Shown here: piece by piece, positions 34,856-47,690 of the stretch | Numbering within the stretch: position 1 is the first letter of the stretch | Layout of the letters: each line of letters opens with the position of its first letter | Program-made: the position numbers and the translations under genes | NCBI GenBank assembly: GCA_963965975.1 | Contig: OZ014411.1 | Coordinates: forward strand, 18,628,446-18,692,445 | Source: Xestospongia bergquistia | Taxonomy: Eukaryota > Porifera > Demospongiae > Haplosclerida > Petrosiidae | Length of the DNA: 64,000 bases | Direction of reading: 5' to 3' | The notes under the pieces: model-generated | The model's input: the letters and a program-made list of their open reading frames with translations, nothing else | Database searches by the model: none | Told to the model about the DNA's origin: nothing

Positions 34856-36855
34856 TAAAGTCTGTAAATTAAAGACTTTAGAAGGTTTAGACTATTGAAT
34901 GAAGTTAATAAAGTAAACAGCTCAGTCTAAAGGACTCTATTGGACTAACTAAATAAACTGCTATTAACAGTTTAGTAAGTTGGTTTGTATTAACACTCTA
35001 AAGTCTTTAAATTAAAGACTTTAGAAGGTTTAGACTATTGATTGAAGTTAACAAAGTAAATAGCTCAGTGTAATGGACTTTATGGGACTAACTAATTAAA
35101 ATGTTATTAACAGTTTAGTAAGTTTTTTGCATTAACACTCTAAAGTCTTTAAATTAAAGACTTTAGAATGTTTAGACCATTGAGTGAAGTTAATAAAGTA
35201 TACAGCTCAGTCTAAAGGACTTTATGGGACTAAGTAAATAAACTGTTATTAACAGGTTAGTTAGTTGCTTTGCATTAACACTCTAAAGTCTTTAAATTAA
35301 AGACTTTAGAAGGTTTAGACTATTGAGTGAAGTTAATAAATTAAAAAGCTTAGTCTAAAGGACTCTATGGGACTAACTAAATAAACTGTTATTAACAGTT
35401 TAGTAAGTTGGTTTGCCTTTACACTCTAAAGTCTTTAAATTAAAGACTTTAAAGGTTTAGACTATTGATTGAAGTTAAGAAAGTAAACAGCTCAGTCTAA
35501 TGGACTCTATGGGACTAACTAAATGAACTGTTATTAACAGTTTAGTAAGTTGGTTTGCCTTAACACTCTAAAGTCTTTAAATTAAAGATTTTAGAAGGTT
35601 TAAACTATTGATTGAAGTTAATAGAGTAAACAGCTCAGTCTAAAGGACTCTATGGGACTAACTAAGTAAACTGTTATTAACAGTTTAGTAAGTTGGTTTG
35701 CATTAACACTCTAAAGTCTTTAAATTAAAGACTTTAGAAGCTTTAGACTATTGAGTGAAGTTAATAAAGTAAACAGCTCAGTCTAAAGGACGCTATGGGA
35801 CTAACTAAGTAAGCTGTTATTAACAGTTTAGTAAGTTGTTTTGCATTAACACTCTAAAGTCTTTAAATTAAAGACTTTAGAAGGTTTAGACTATTGAGTG
35901 AAGTTAATAAAGTAAACAGCTTAGTCTAAAGGACTCTATGGGACTAACTAAGTAAGCTCTTATTAAGAGTTTAGTAAGTTGGTTTGCATTAACACTCTAA
36001 AGTCTTTAAATTAAAGACTTTAGAAGGTTTAGACTATTCATTGAAGTTAATAAAGTAAACAGCTCAGTCTAAAGCACTCTATGGGACTAAATAAATGAAC
36101 TGTTATTAACACTTTAGCAAGTTTGTTTGCAATAACAATCTAAAGTCTTTAAATTAAAGACTTTAGAAGGTTTAGACGATTGAGTGAAGTTAATAAAGTA
36201 AACAGCTCAGTCTAAAGGACTCTATGGGACTAACTAAATAAACTGTTATTAACAGTTTAGTAAGTTGGTTTGCATTAACACTCTAAAGTCTTTAAATTAA
36301 AGACTTTAGAAGGTTTAGACTATTGAGTGAAGTTCATAAAGTAAACAGCTCAGTCTAAAGGACTCTATGGGACTAACTGAATGAACTGTTATTAACAGTT
36401 TAGTAAGTTGGTTTGCCTTAACACTCTATAGTCTTTAAATTAAAGACTTTAGAAGGTTTAGACTATTGAGTGAAGTTAATAAAGTAAACAGCTCAGTCTA
36501 ATGGACTCTACGGGATTAACTTAATGAACTGTTATTAACTGTTCAGTAAGTTGGTTTCCATTAACAATCTAAAGTCTTTAAATTAAAGACTTTAGAAGGC
36601 TTAGACTATTGTGTGAAGTTAATAAAGTAAACAGCTCAGTCTAAAGGACTCTATGGGACTAACTAAATAAACTGTTATGAACAGTTTAGTTAGTTGCTTT
36701 GCTTTATTCCCTAAAGTCTTTAAATTAAAGACTTTAGAAGGTTTAGACTATTGATTGAAGTTAAAAAAGTAAACAGCTCAGTCTAATGGATTCTATGGGA
36801 CTAACTAAGTGAACTGTTATTAACAGTTTAGTAAGTAGGTTTGCATTAACACTCT
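34856..36855 (+). repeat. Higher-order block F, copy 2 (14 units)
   Basis: Same marker order as copy 1: CTATTGG at 34937, AGTTTTTTGCATT at 35117, AACACTTTAGCAAG at 36108 and GCTTTATTCCCTAAAG at 36701. The pair of AGTTATTAAAG / CCAACGAAATG units found in copies 1 and 3 is missing. The length to the next copy is 1999 bp. Confidence 0.82.
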
Positions 36856-39570
36856 AAAGTCTTTAAATTAAAGACTTTAGAAGGTTTAGACTATTGACTG
36901 AAGTTAATAAAGTAAACAGCTCAGTCTAAAGGACTCTATTGGACTAACTAAATAAACTGCTATTAACAGTTTAGTAAGTTGGTTTGTATTAAGACTCTGA
37001 AGTCTTTAAATTAAAGACTTTAGAAGGTTTAGACTATTGATTGAAGTTAACAAAGTAAATAGCTCAGTCTAATGGACTTTATGGGACTAACTAAATAAAA
37101 TGTTATTAACAGTTTAGTAAGTTTTTTGCATTAACACTCTAAAGTCTTTAAATTAAAGACTTTAGAATGTTTAGACCATTGAGTGAAGTTAATAAAGTAT
37201 ACAGCTCTGTCTAAAGGACTCTATGGGACTAAGTAAATAAACTGTTATTAACAGGTTAGTTAGTTGCTTTGCATTAACACTCTAAAGTCTTTAAATTAAA
37301 GACTTTAGAAGGTTTAGACTATTGAGTGAAGTTAATAAATTAAAAAGCTCAGTCTAAAGGACTCTATGGGACTAACTAAATAAACTGTTATTAACAGTTT
37401 AGTAAGTTGGTTTGCCTTTACACTCTAAAGTCTTTAAATTAAAGACTTTAAAGGTTTAGACTATTGATTGAAGTTAAAAAAGTAAACAGCTCAGTCTAAA
37501 GGACTCTATGGGACTAACTAAATGAACTGTTATTAACAGTTTAGTAAGTTGGTTTGCCTTAACACTCTAAAGTCTTTAAATTAAAGATTTTAGAAGGTTT
37601 AAACTATTGATTGAAGTTAATAGAGTAAACAGCTCAGTCTAAAGGACTCTATGGGACTAACTAAATAAACTGTTATTAACAGTTTAGTAAGTTGGTTTGC
37701 ATTAACACTCTAAAGTCTTTAAATTAAAGACTTTAGAACGTTTAGACTATTGAGTGAAGTTAATAAAGTAAACAGCTCAGCCTAAAGCACTCTATGGGAC
37801 TAAATAAATGAACTGTTATTAACACTTTAGCAAGTTTGTTTGCAATAACAATCTAAAGTCTTTAAATTAAAGACTTTAGAAGGTTTAGACTATTGAGTGA
37901 AGTTAATAAAGTAAACAGCTCAGTCTAAAGGACTCTATGGGACTAACTAAATAAACTTTTATTAACAGTTTAGTAAGTTGGTTTGCATTAACACTCTAAA
38001 GTCTTTAAATTAAAGACTTTAGAAGTTTTAGACTATTAAGTGAAGTTATTAAAGTAAACAGCTCAGTCTAAAGGACTCTATGGGTCTAACTAAGTAAACT
38101 GTTGTTAACAGTTTAGTAAGTTTGTTTGCATTAACACTCTAAAGTCTTTAAATTAAAGACTTTAAAAGGTTTAGACTATTGATTGAAGTTAACAAAGTAA
38201 ACAGCTCAGTCTAATGGACTGTATGGGATTAACTAAATGAACTTTTATTAACAGTTTAGTAAGTTGGTTTGCATTAACACTCTAAAGTCTTTAAATTAAA
38301 GACTTTAGAAGGTTTAGAGTATTGAGTGAAGTTATTAAAGTAAACAGCTCAGTCTAAAGGACTCTATCGGTCTAATTAAGTGAACTGTTATTAACAGTTT
38401 AGTAAGTTTGTTTGCATTAACACTCTAAAGTCTTTAAATTAAAGACTTTAAAAGGTTTAGACTATTGATTGAAGTTAACAAAGTAAACAGCTCAGTCTAA
38501 TGGACTCTATGGGATTAACTAAATGAACTTTTATTAACAGTTTAGTATGTTGGTTTGCATTAACACTCTAAAGTCTTTAAATTAAAGACTTTAGAAGGTT
38601 TAGAGTATTGAGTGAAGTTATTAAAGTAAACAGCTCTGTCTAAAGGACTCTATGGGTCTAACTAAATAAACTGTTATTAACAGTATAGTAAGTTGGTTTG
38701 CATTAAGACTCTAAAGTCTTTAAATTAAAGACATTAGAAGGCTTAGACTATTGATTGAAGTTAACAAAGTAAACAGCTCAGTCTAATGGACTCTAAGGGA
38801 CCAACGAAATGAACTTTTATTAACATTTTAGTAAGTTGGTTTGCATTAACACTCTAAAGTCTTTAAATTAAAGACTTTAGAAGGTTTAGACTATTGAGTG
38901 AAGTTAACAAAGTAAACAGCTAAGTCTAAAGGACTCTATGGGACTAACTAAATGAACTGTTATTAACAGTTTAGTAAGTTGGTTTGCATTAACACTCTAA
39001 AGTCTTTAAATTAAAGACTTTAGAAGGTTTAGACTATTGAGTGAAGTTCATAAAGTAAACAGCTCAGTCTAAAGGACTCTATGGGACTAACTGAATGAAC
39101 TGTTATTAACAGTTTAGTAAGTTGGTTCGCCTTAACACTCTATAGTCTTTAAATTAAAGACTTTAGAAGGTTTAGACTATTGAGTGAAGTTAATACAGTA
39201 AACAGCTCAGTCTAATGGACTCTATGGGATTAACTAAATGAACTGTTATTAACAGTTCAGTAAGTTGGTGTCCATTAACATTTTAAGTCTTTAAATTAAA
39301 GACTTTAGAAGGCTTAGACTATTGTGTGAAGTTAATAAAGTAAACAGCTCAGTCTAAAGGACTCTATGGGACTAACTAAATAAACTGTTATGAACAGTTT
39401 AGTTAGTTGCTTTGCTTTATTCCCTAAAGTCTTTAAATTAAAGACTTTAGAAGGTTTAGACTATTGATTGAAGTTAAAAAAGTAAAAAGCTCAGTCTAAT
39501 GGATTCTATGGGACTAACTGAGTGAGCTGTTATTAACAGTTTAGTAAGTTGGTTTGCATTAACACTCTAA
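36856..39570 (+). repeat. Higher-order block F, copy 3 (19 units)
   Basis: Markers CTATTGG at 36936, AGTTTTTTGCATT at 37116, AACACTTTAGCAAG at 37821 and GCTTTATTCCCTAAAG at 39414. Between the second and third marker it is two units shorter than copy 2, with the AAGTAAGCTG pair of units absent. It retains the AGTTATTAAAG units that copy 2 lost. Confidence 0.82.
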
Positions 39571-41000
39571 AGTCTTTAAATTAAAGACTTTAGAAGGTTT
39601 AGACTATTCAGTAAAGATAATAAAGTAAACAGCTCAGTCTAAAGGACTCTATGGGACTAACTAAATAAACTGTTATTAACAGTTTAGTAAGTTTGTTTGC
39701 ATTAACACTCTAAAGTCTTTAAATTAAAGACTTTAGAAGTTTTAGACTATTAAGTGAAGTTATTAAAGTAAACAGCTCAGTCTAAAGGACTCTATGGGTC
39801 TAACTAAGTAAACTGTTGTTAACAGTTTAGTAAGTTTGTTTGCATTAACACTCTAAAGTCTTTAAATTAAAGACTTTAAAAGGTTTAGACTATTGATTGA
39901 AGTTAAAGTAAACAGCTCAGTCTAATGGACTCTTTGGGATTAACTAAATGAACTTTTATTAACAGTTTAGTAAGTTGGTTTGCATTAACACTCTAAAGTC
40001 TTTAAATTAAAGACTTTAGAAGGTTAGAGTATTGACTGAAGTTATTAAAGTAAACAGCTCAGTCTAAAGGACTCTATGGGTCTAACTAAATAAACTGTTA
40101 TTAACAGTATAGTAAGTTGGTTTGCATTAAGACTCTAAAGTCTTTAAATTAAAGACATTAGAAGGTTTAGACTATTGATTGAAGTTAACAAAGTAAACAG
40201 CTCAGTCTAATGGACTCTAAGGGACGAACGAAATGAACTTTTATTAACATTTTAGTAAGTTGGTTTGCATTAACACTCTAAAGTCTTTAAATTAAAGACT
40301 TTAGAAGGTTTAGACTATTGAGTGAAGTTAATAAAGTAAACAGCTCAGTCTAAAGGACTCTATGGGACTAACTAAATGAACTGTTATTAACAGTTTAGTA
40401 AGTTGGTTTGCATTAACACTCTAAAGTCTTTAAATTAAAGACTTTAGAAGGTTTAGACTATTGAGTGAAGTTCATAAAGTAAACAGCTCAGTCTAATGGA
40501 CTCTATGGGACTAACTGAATGAACTGTTATTAACAGTTTAGTAAGTTGGTTTGCCTTAACACTCTATAGTCTTTAAATTAAAGACTTTAGAAGGTTTAGA
40601 CTATTGAGTGAAGTTAATAAAGTAAACAGCTCAGTCTAATGGACTCTATGGGATTGACTAAATGAACTGTTATTAACAGCTCAGTAAGTTGGTTTCCATT
40701 AACAATCTAAAGTCTTTAAATTAAAGACTTTAGAAGGCTTAGACTATTGTGTGAAGTTAATAAAGTAAACAGCTCAGTCTAAAGGACTCTATGGGACTAA
40801 CTAAATAAACTGTTATGAACAGTTTAGTTTGTTGCTTTGCTTTATTCCCTAAAGTCTTTAAATTAAAGACTTTAGAAGGTTTAGACTATTGATTGAAGTT
40901 AAAAAAGTAAACAGCTCAGTCTAATGGATTCTATGGGACTAACTAAGTGAACTGTTATTAACAGTTTAGTAAGTTGGTTTGCATTAACACTCTAAAGTCT
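39571..41000 (+). repeat. Higher-order block F, partial copy 4 (about 10 units)
   Basis: Repeats the AGACTATTAAGTGAAGTTA, ACGAACGAAATG and GCTTTATTCCCTAAAG (40839) units of block F at a spacing of about 1425 bp, without the first half of the block. A further GCTTTAATTCCCTAAAG unit at 43984 marks another partial copy. Confidence 0.75.
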
Positions 41001-43262
41001 TTAAATTAAAGACTTTGGAAGGTTTAGACTATTGAGTAATGATAATAAAGTAAACAGCTCAGTCTAAAGGACTCTATGGGACAAACTAAATAAACTGTTA
41101 TTAACAATTTAGTAAGTTTGTTTGCATTAACACTCTAAAGTCTTTAAATTAAAGACTTTAGAATGTTTAGACTATTGAGTGAAGTTAATAAATTAAACAG
41201 CTCAGTCTAAGGACTCTATGGGACTAACTAAATAAACTGTTATTAACAGTTTAGTAAGTTTGTTTGTCTTTAAACTCTAAAGTCTTTAAATTAAAGACTT
41301 TAAAGGTTTAGACTATTGATTGAAGTTAACAAAGTAAACAGCTCAGACTGAAGGACATTATCGGACTAACTAAATGAACTGTTATTAACAGTTTAGTAAG
41401 TTGGTTTGCATTAACACTCTCAAGTCTTTAAATTAAAAACTTTAGAAGGTTTAGACTGTTGATTGAAGTTGATAAAGTAAACAGCTCAGTCTAAAGGATT
41501 CTATGCGCCTAACAAAATAAACTGTTATTAACAGTTTAGTAAGTTGGTTTGCATTAACACTCTAAAGTCTTTAAATTAAAGACTTTAGAAGGTTTTCGAC
41601 TATTTAGTGAAGTTAGTAAAGTGAACAGCTCAGTCTAAAGGACTCTATGGGAATAACTAAATAAACTGTTATTAAAAGTTTAGTAAGTTGGTTGGCCTTA
41701 ACACTCTAAAGTCTTTAAATTAAAGACTTTAGAAGGTTTAGACTATTGATTGAAGTTAACAAAGTAAACAGCTCAGTCTAATGGACTCTATGGGACTAAC
41801 TAAATCAACTGTTATTAAGAATTTAGTAAGTTTGTTTGCATTAACACTCTAAAGTCTTTAAATTAAAGACTTTAGAAGGTTTAGACTATTGAGTGAAATT
41901 AATAAAGTAAACAGCTTAGTTTAAAGGACTCTATCGGACTAACTAAATAAACTGTTATTAACAGTTTAGTAAGTTGGTTTGCATTAACACTCTAAAGTCT
42001 TTAAATTAAAGACTTTAGAAGGTTTAGACTATTGAGTGAAGTTAATAAAGTAAACAGCTCAATCTAAAGGACTCTATGGGACTAACTAAATAAACTTTTA
42101 TTAACAGTTTAGTAAGTTGGTTTGCATTAACACTATAAAGTCTTTAAATTAAAGACTTTAGAAGGTTTAGACTATTGAGTGAAGTTAATAAAGTAAACAG
42201 CTCAGTCTAAAGGACTCTATGGGACTAACTAAATAAACTGCAATTAACAGTTTAGTAAGGTGGTTTGCATTAACACTCTAAAGTCTTTAAATTAAAGACT
42301 TTAGAAGGTTTAGACCATTGAGTGAAGTTAATAAAGTGTAGAGCTCAGTCTAAAGGACTCTATGGGACTAACTAAATAAACTGTTATTAACAGTTCAGTA
42401 AGTTGGTTAGCATTAACACTCTAAAGTCTTTAAATTAAAGACTTTAGAAGGTTTAGACTATTGAGTGAAGTTAATGAAGTAAACAGCTCAGTCTAAAGGA
42501 CTCTATAGGACTAACTAAATAAACTGTTATTAACAGTTTAGTAAGTTGGTTTGCCTTTAAACTCTAAAGTCTTTAAATTAAAGAGTTTAGAAGGTTTAGA
42601 CTATAGATTGAAGTTAACAAAGTAAACAGCTCAGACTGAAGGACTCTATGGGACTAACTAAATGAACTGTTATTAACAGTTTAGTAAGTTGGTTTGCATT
42701 AACACTCTAAAGTCTTTAAATTAAAGACTTTAGAAGGTTTAGACAGTTGATTGAAGTTAACAAAGTAAACAGCTCAGTCTAAAGGATTCTATGCGACTAA
42801 CAAAATAAACAGTTATTAACAGTTTAGTAAGTTGGTTTGCATTAACACTCTAAAGTCTTTTAATTAAAGACTTTAGAAGGTTTTCGACTATTGAGTGAAG
42901 TTAATAAAGTAAACAGCTCAGTCTAAAGGACTCTATGGGAATAACTAAATAAACTGTTATTAAAAGTTTAGTAAGTTGGTTGGCCTTAACACTCTAAAGT
43001 CTTTAAATTAAAGACTTTAGAAGGTTTAGACTATTGATTGAAGTTAACAAAGTAAACAGCTCAGTCTAAAGGACTCTATGGGACTAACTAAATGTACTGT
43101 TATTAACAGTTTAGTAAGTAGGTTTGCATTAACTCTCTAAAGTCTTTAAATTAAAGACTTTAGAAGGTTTAGACTATTGATTGAAGTTAATAAAGTAAAC
43201 AGCTCAGTCTAATGGACTTTATGGGACTAACTAAATAAACTGTTATTAACAGTTTAGTAAGT

Positions 43263-43409
43263 TGGTTTGCATTAACCCTCTAAAGTCTTTTATTTAATGA
43301 CTTTAGAAGTTTTAGACTATTGAGGGTAGCTTATAAAAAAAACAGCTCTGTCTAAAGAACTTTATGGGACTAACTAAATCAACTGTTATTAACAGTTTAG
43401 TAAGTTGGT
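43263..43409 (+). repeat. Unusually diverged satellite unit
   Basis: This unit reads CCCTCTAAAG, TTTTATTTAATGAC, GAGGGTAGCTTATAAAAAA and AAAGAACTTTATGGG. It has far more changes than its neighbours and dyad 1 is broken. Length and register are normal. It may be an old unit that escaped homogenisation. Confidence 0.75.
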
Positions 43410-44974
43410 TTGCATTAACACTCTAAAGTCTTTAAATTAAAGACTTTAGAAGGTTTAGACTATTGAGTGAAGTTAATAAAGTAAACAGCTCAGTCTAAAG
43501 GACTCTATGGGACTAACTAAATGAACTGTTATTAACAGTTTAGTAAGTTTGTTTGCATTAACACTCTAAAGTCTTTAAATTAAAGACTTTAGAAGGTTTA
43601 GAATATTGAGTGAAGTTCATAAAGTAAACAGCTCAGTCTAAAGGACTCTATGGGACTAACTGAATGAACTGTTATTAACAGTTTAGTAAGTTGGTTTGCC
43701 TTAACACTCTATAGTCTTTAAATTGAAGACTTTAGAAGGTTTAGACTATTGAGTGAAGTTAATAAAGTAAACAGCTCAGTCTAATGGACTCTATGGGATT
43801 AACTAAATGAACTGTTATTAACAATTTAGTAAGTTGGTTTCCATTAACATTCTAAAGTCTTTAAATTAAAGACTTTAAAAGGCTTAGACTATTGTGTGAA
43901 GTTAATAAAGTAAACAGCTCAGTCTAAAGGACTCTATGGGACTAACTAAATAAACTGTTATGAACAGTTTAGTTTGTTGCTTTGCTTTAATTCCCTAAAG
44001 TCTTTAAATTAAAGACTTTAGAAGGTTTAGACTATTGATTGAAGTTAAAAAAGTAAACAGCTCAGTGTAATGGATTCTATGGGACTAACTAAGTGAACTG
44101 TTATTAACAGTTTAGTAAGTTGGTGTGCATTAACACTCTAAAGTCTTTAAATTAACGACTTTAGAAGGTTTAGACTATTGAGTAAATATAATAAAGTAAA
44201 CAGCTCAGTCTAAAGGACTCTATGGGACCAACTAAATAAACTGTTATTAACAGTTTAGTAAGGTGGTTTGCATTAACACTCTAAAGTCTTCAAATTAAAG
44301 ACTTTAGAAGGTTTAGACTATTGAGTGAAGTTAATAAAGTAAACAGCTCAGTCTAAAGGACTCTATGGGACTAACTAAATAAACTGCTATTAACAGTTTA
44401 GCAAGTTGCTTTGCTTTAACACTCTAAAGTGTTTAAATTAAAAACTTCAGAAGGTTTAGACTATTGATTGAAGTTAACAAAGTAAACAGCTCAGTCTAAT
44501 GGACTCTATGGGACTAACTAAATGAACTGTTATTAACAGTTTAGCAAGTTTGTTTCCATTAACAATGTAAAGTCTTTAAATTAAAGACTTTAGAAGGTTT
44601 AGACTATTCATTGAAGTTAATAAAGTAAACAGCTCAGTCTAAAGGACTCTATGGGACTAACTAAGTAAACTTTTATTTACAGTTTAGTAAGTTGGTTTGC
44701 ATTAACACTCTAAAGTCTTTAAATTAAAGACTTTAGAAGGTTTAGACTATTGAGTGAAGTTATTAATGTAAACAGCTCTGTCTAAAGGACTCTATGGGAC
44801 TAACTATATAAACTGTTATAAACAGTTTAGTAAGTTGGTTTTGCCTTAACACTCTAAAGTCTTTAAATTAAAGACTTTAGAATGTTTAGACTATTGATTG
44901 AAGTGAACAAAGTAAACAGCTCTGTCTAAAGGACTCTATGGGACTAACTAAATGAACTGTTATTAACAGTTTAG

Positions 44975-47690
44975 TAAGTTGGTTTGCATTAATACTCTAA
45001 AGTCTTTAAATTAAAGACTTTAGAAGGTTTAGACTATTGAGTGAAGTTAACTAAGTAAACAGCTCAGTATAATGGACTCTATGGGACTAACTAAATAAAC
45101 TGTTATTAACAGTTTGTAACTTGGTTTGCATTAACACTCTAAAGTCTTTAAATTAAAGACTTTAGAAGTTTTGGACTATTGATTGAAGTTAATAAAGTAA
45201 ACAGCTCAGTCTAAAGGTCTCTATGGGACTAACTAAATAAACTGTTGTTAACAGTTTAGTCAGTTGGTTTGCATTAACACTCTAAAGTCTTTAAATTAAA
45301 GACATTAGAAGTTTTAGACTATAGAGTGAAGTTAATAAAGTAAACAGCTCAGTCTAAAGGACTCTATGGGACTAACTAAATAAACTGTTATTAAAAGTTT
45401 AGTAAGTTCCTTTGCTTTAACACTCTAAAGTCTTTAAATTAAAGACTTTAGAAGGTTTAGACTATTGAGTGAAGTTAATAAAGTAAACAGCTCAGTCTAA
45501 AGGACTCTATGGGACTAACTAAATAAACTGTTATTAAAAGTTTAGTAAGTTGCTTTGCTTTAACACTCTAAAGTCTTTAAATTAAAGACTTTAGAAGGTT
45601 TAGACTATTGATTCAAGTTAACAAAGTAAACAGCTCAGTCTAATGGACTCTATGGGAGTAACTAAATGAACTGTTATTAACAGTTTAGTAAGTTGGTTTG
45701 CATTAATACTCTAAAGTCTTTAAATTAATGACTTTACAAGGTTTAGACTATTGAGTGAAGTTAACTAAGTAAACAGCTAAGTATAATGGACTCTATGGGA
45801 CTAACTAAATAAACTGTTATTAACAGTTTAGTAAGTTGGTTTGCATTAACACTCTAAAGTCTTTAAATTAAAGACATTAGAAGTTTTAGACTATTGATTG
45901 AAGTTAAAAAAGTAAACAGCTCAGTCTAAAGGACTCTATGGGACTAACTAAATGAACTGTTGTTAACAGTTTAGTAAGTTGCTTTGCTTTAACACTCTAA
46001 AGTCTTTAAATTAAAGACTTTAGAAGGTTTAGACTATTGATTGAAGTTAAAAATGTAAACAGCTCAGTCTAATGGACTCTGGGACTAACTAAATGAACTG
46101 TTATTAACAGTTTAGTAAGTTTGTTTGCATTAACACTCTGAAGTCTTTAAATTAAAGACTTTAGAAGGTTTAGACTATTGAGTGAAGTTAATAAAGTAAA
46201 CAGCTCAGTCTAAAGGACTCTATGGGACTAAGTAAATAAACTGTTATTAACAGTTTAGTAAATTGGTTTGCACTAACACTCTAAAGTCTTTAAATTAAAG
46301 ACTTTAGAAGGTTTAGACTATTGAGTGAAGTTATTAAAGTAAACAGCTCAGTCTAAAGGACTCTATGGGACTAATTAAATAAACTGTTGTTAACAGTTTA
46401 GTAAGTTGGTTTGCCTTAACACACTAAAGTGTTGAAATTAAAGACTTTTGAAGGTTTGGACTATTGATTGAAGTTAACAATGTAAACAGCTCCGTCTAAT
46501 GGACTCTATGGGACTAACTAAATGAACTGTTATTAACAGTTTAGTAAGTTGGTTTGCATTAACACTCTAAAGTCTTTAAATTAAAGACTTTAGAAGGTTT
46601 AGACTATTGAGTGAAGTTAATAAAGTAAACATCTCAGTCTAAAGGCCTCTATGGGACTAACTAAATAAAATGTTATTAACAGTTTAATAAATTGGTTTGC
46701 ATTTACACTCTAAAGTCTTTAAATTAAAGACTTCAGAAGGTTTAGACTATTGAGTTAAGTTATTAAAGTAAACAGCTCAGTCTAAAGGACTCTATGGGAC
46801 TAATTAAATAAACTGTTATTAACAGTTTAGTAAGTTGGTTTGCCTTAACACTCTAAAGTGTTTAAATTAAAGACTTTTGAAGGTTTGGACTATTGATTGA
46901 AGTTAACAAAGTAAACAGCTCAGTATAATGGACTCTATGGGACTAACTAAATAAACTGTTATTAACAGTTTAGTAAGTTGGTTTGCATTAACACTCTAAA
47001 GTCTTTAAATTAAACACTTTAGAAGTTTTAGACTATTGATTGAAGTTAATAAAGTAAACACCTCAGTCTAAAGGACTCTATGGGACTAACTAAATGAACT
47101 GTTGTTAACAGTTTAGTAAGTTGGTTTGCATTAACACTCTAAAGTCTTTAAATTAAAGACTTTAGAAGGTTTAGACTATTTAGTGAAGTTAATAAAGTAA
47201 ACAGCTCAGTGTAAAGGACTCTATGACACTAACTAAATAAACTGTTACTAAAAGTTTAGTAAGTTGCTATGCTTTAACACTCTAAAGTCTTTCAATTAAA
47301 GACTTTAGAAGGTTTAGACTATTGATTGAAGTTAACAATGTAAACAGCTCAGTCTAATGGACTCTATGGGACTAACTAAATGAACTGTTATTAACAGTTT
47401 AGTAAGTTTGTTTGCATTAACACTCTGAAGTCTTTAAATTAAAGACTTTAGAAGGTTTAGACTATTGAGTGAAGTTAATAAAGTAAACCGCTCAGTCTAA
47501 AGGACTCTATGGGACTAATTAAATAAACTGTTATTAACAGTTTAGTAAGTTGGTTTGCCTTAACACTCTAAAGTGTTTAAATTAAAGACTTTTGAAGGTT
47601 TGGACTATTGATTGAAGTTAACAAAGTAAACAGCTCAGTCTAATGGACTCTATGGGAGTAACTAAATGAACTGTTATTAACAGTTTAGTA
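44975..47690 (+). repeat. 19-unit higher-order repeat, copy 1
   Basis: Markers recur 2715 bp later: TTGTTAACAGTTTAGTCAG (45245 and 47960), GGACTCTGGGACTAAC with three bases missing (46074 and 48789) and CTATGACACTAAC (47221 and 49936). A locally altered offset of 2572 bp between about 46419 and 46700 shows that copy 2 lacks one unit there. Confidence 0.87.
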
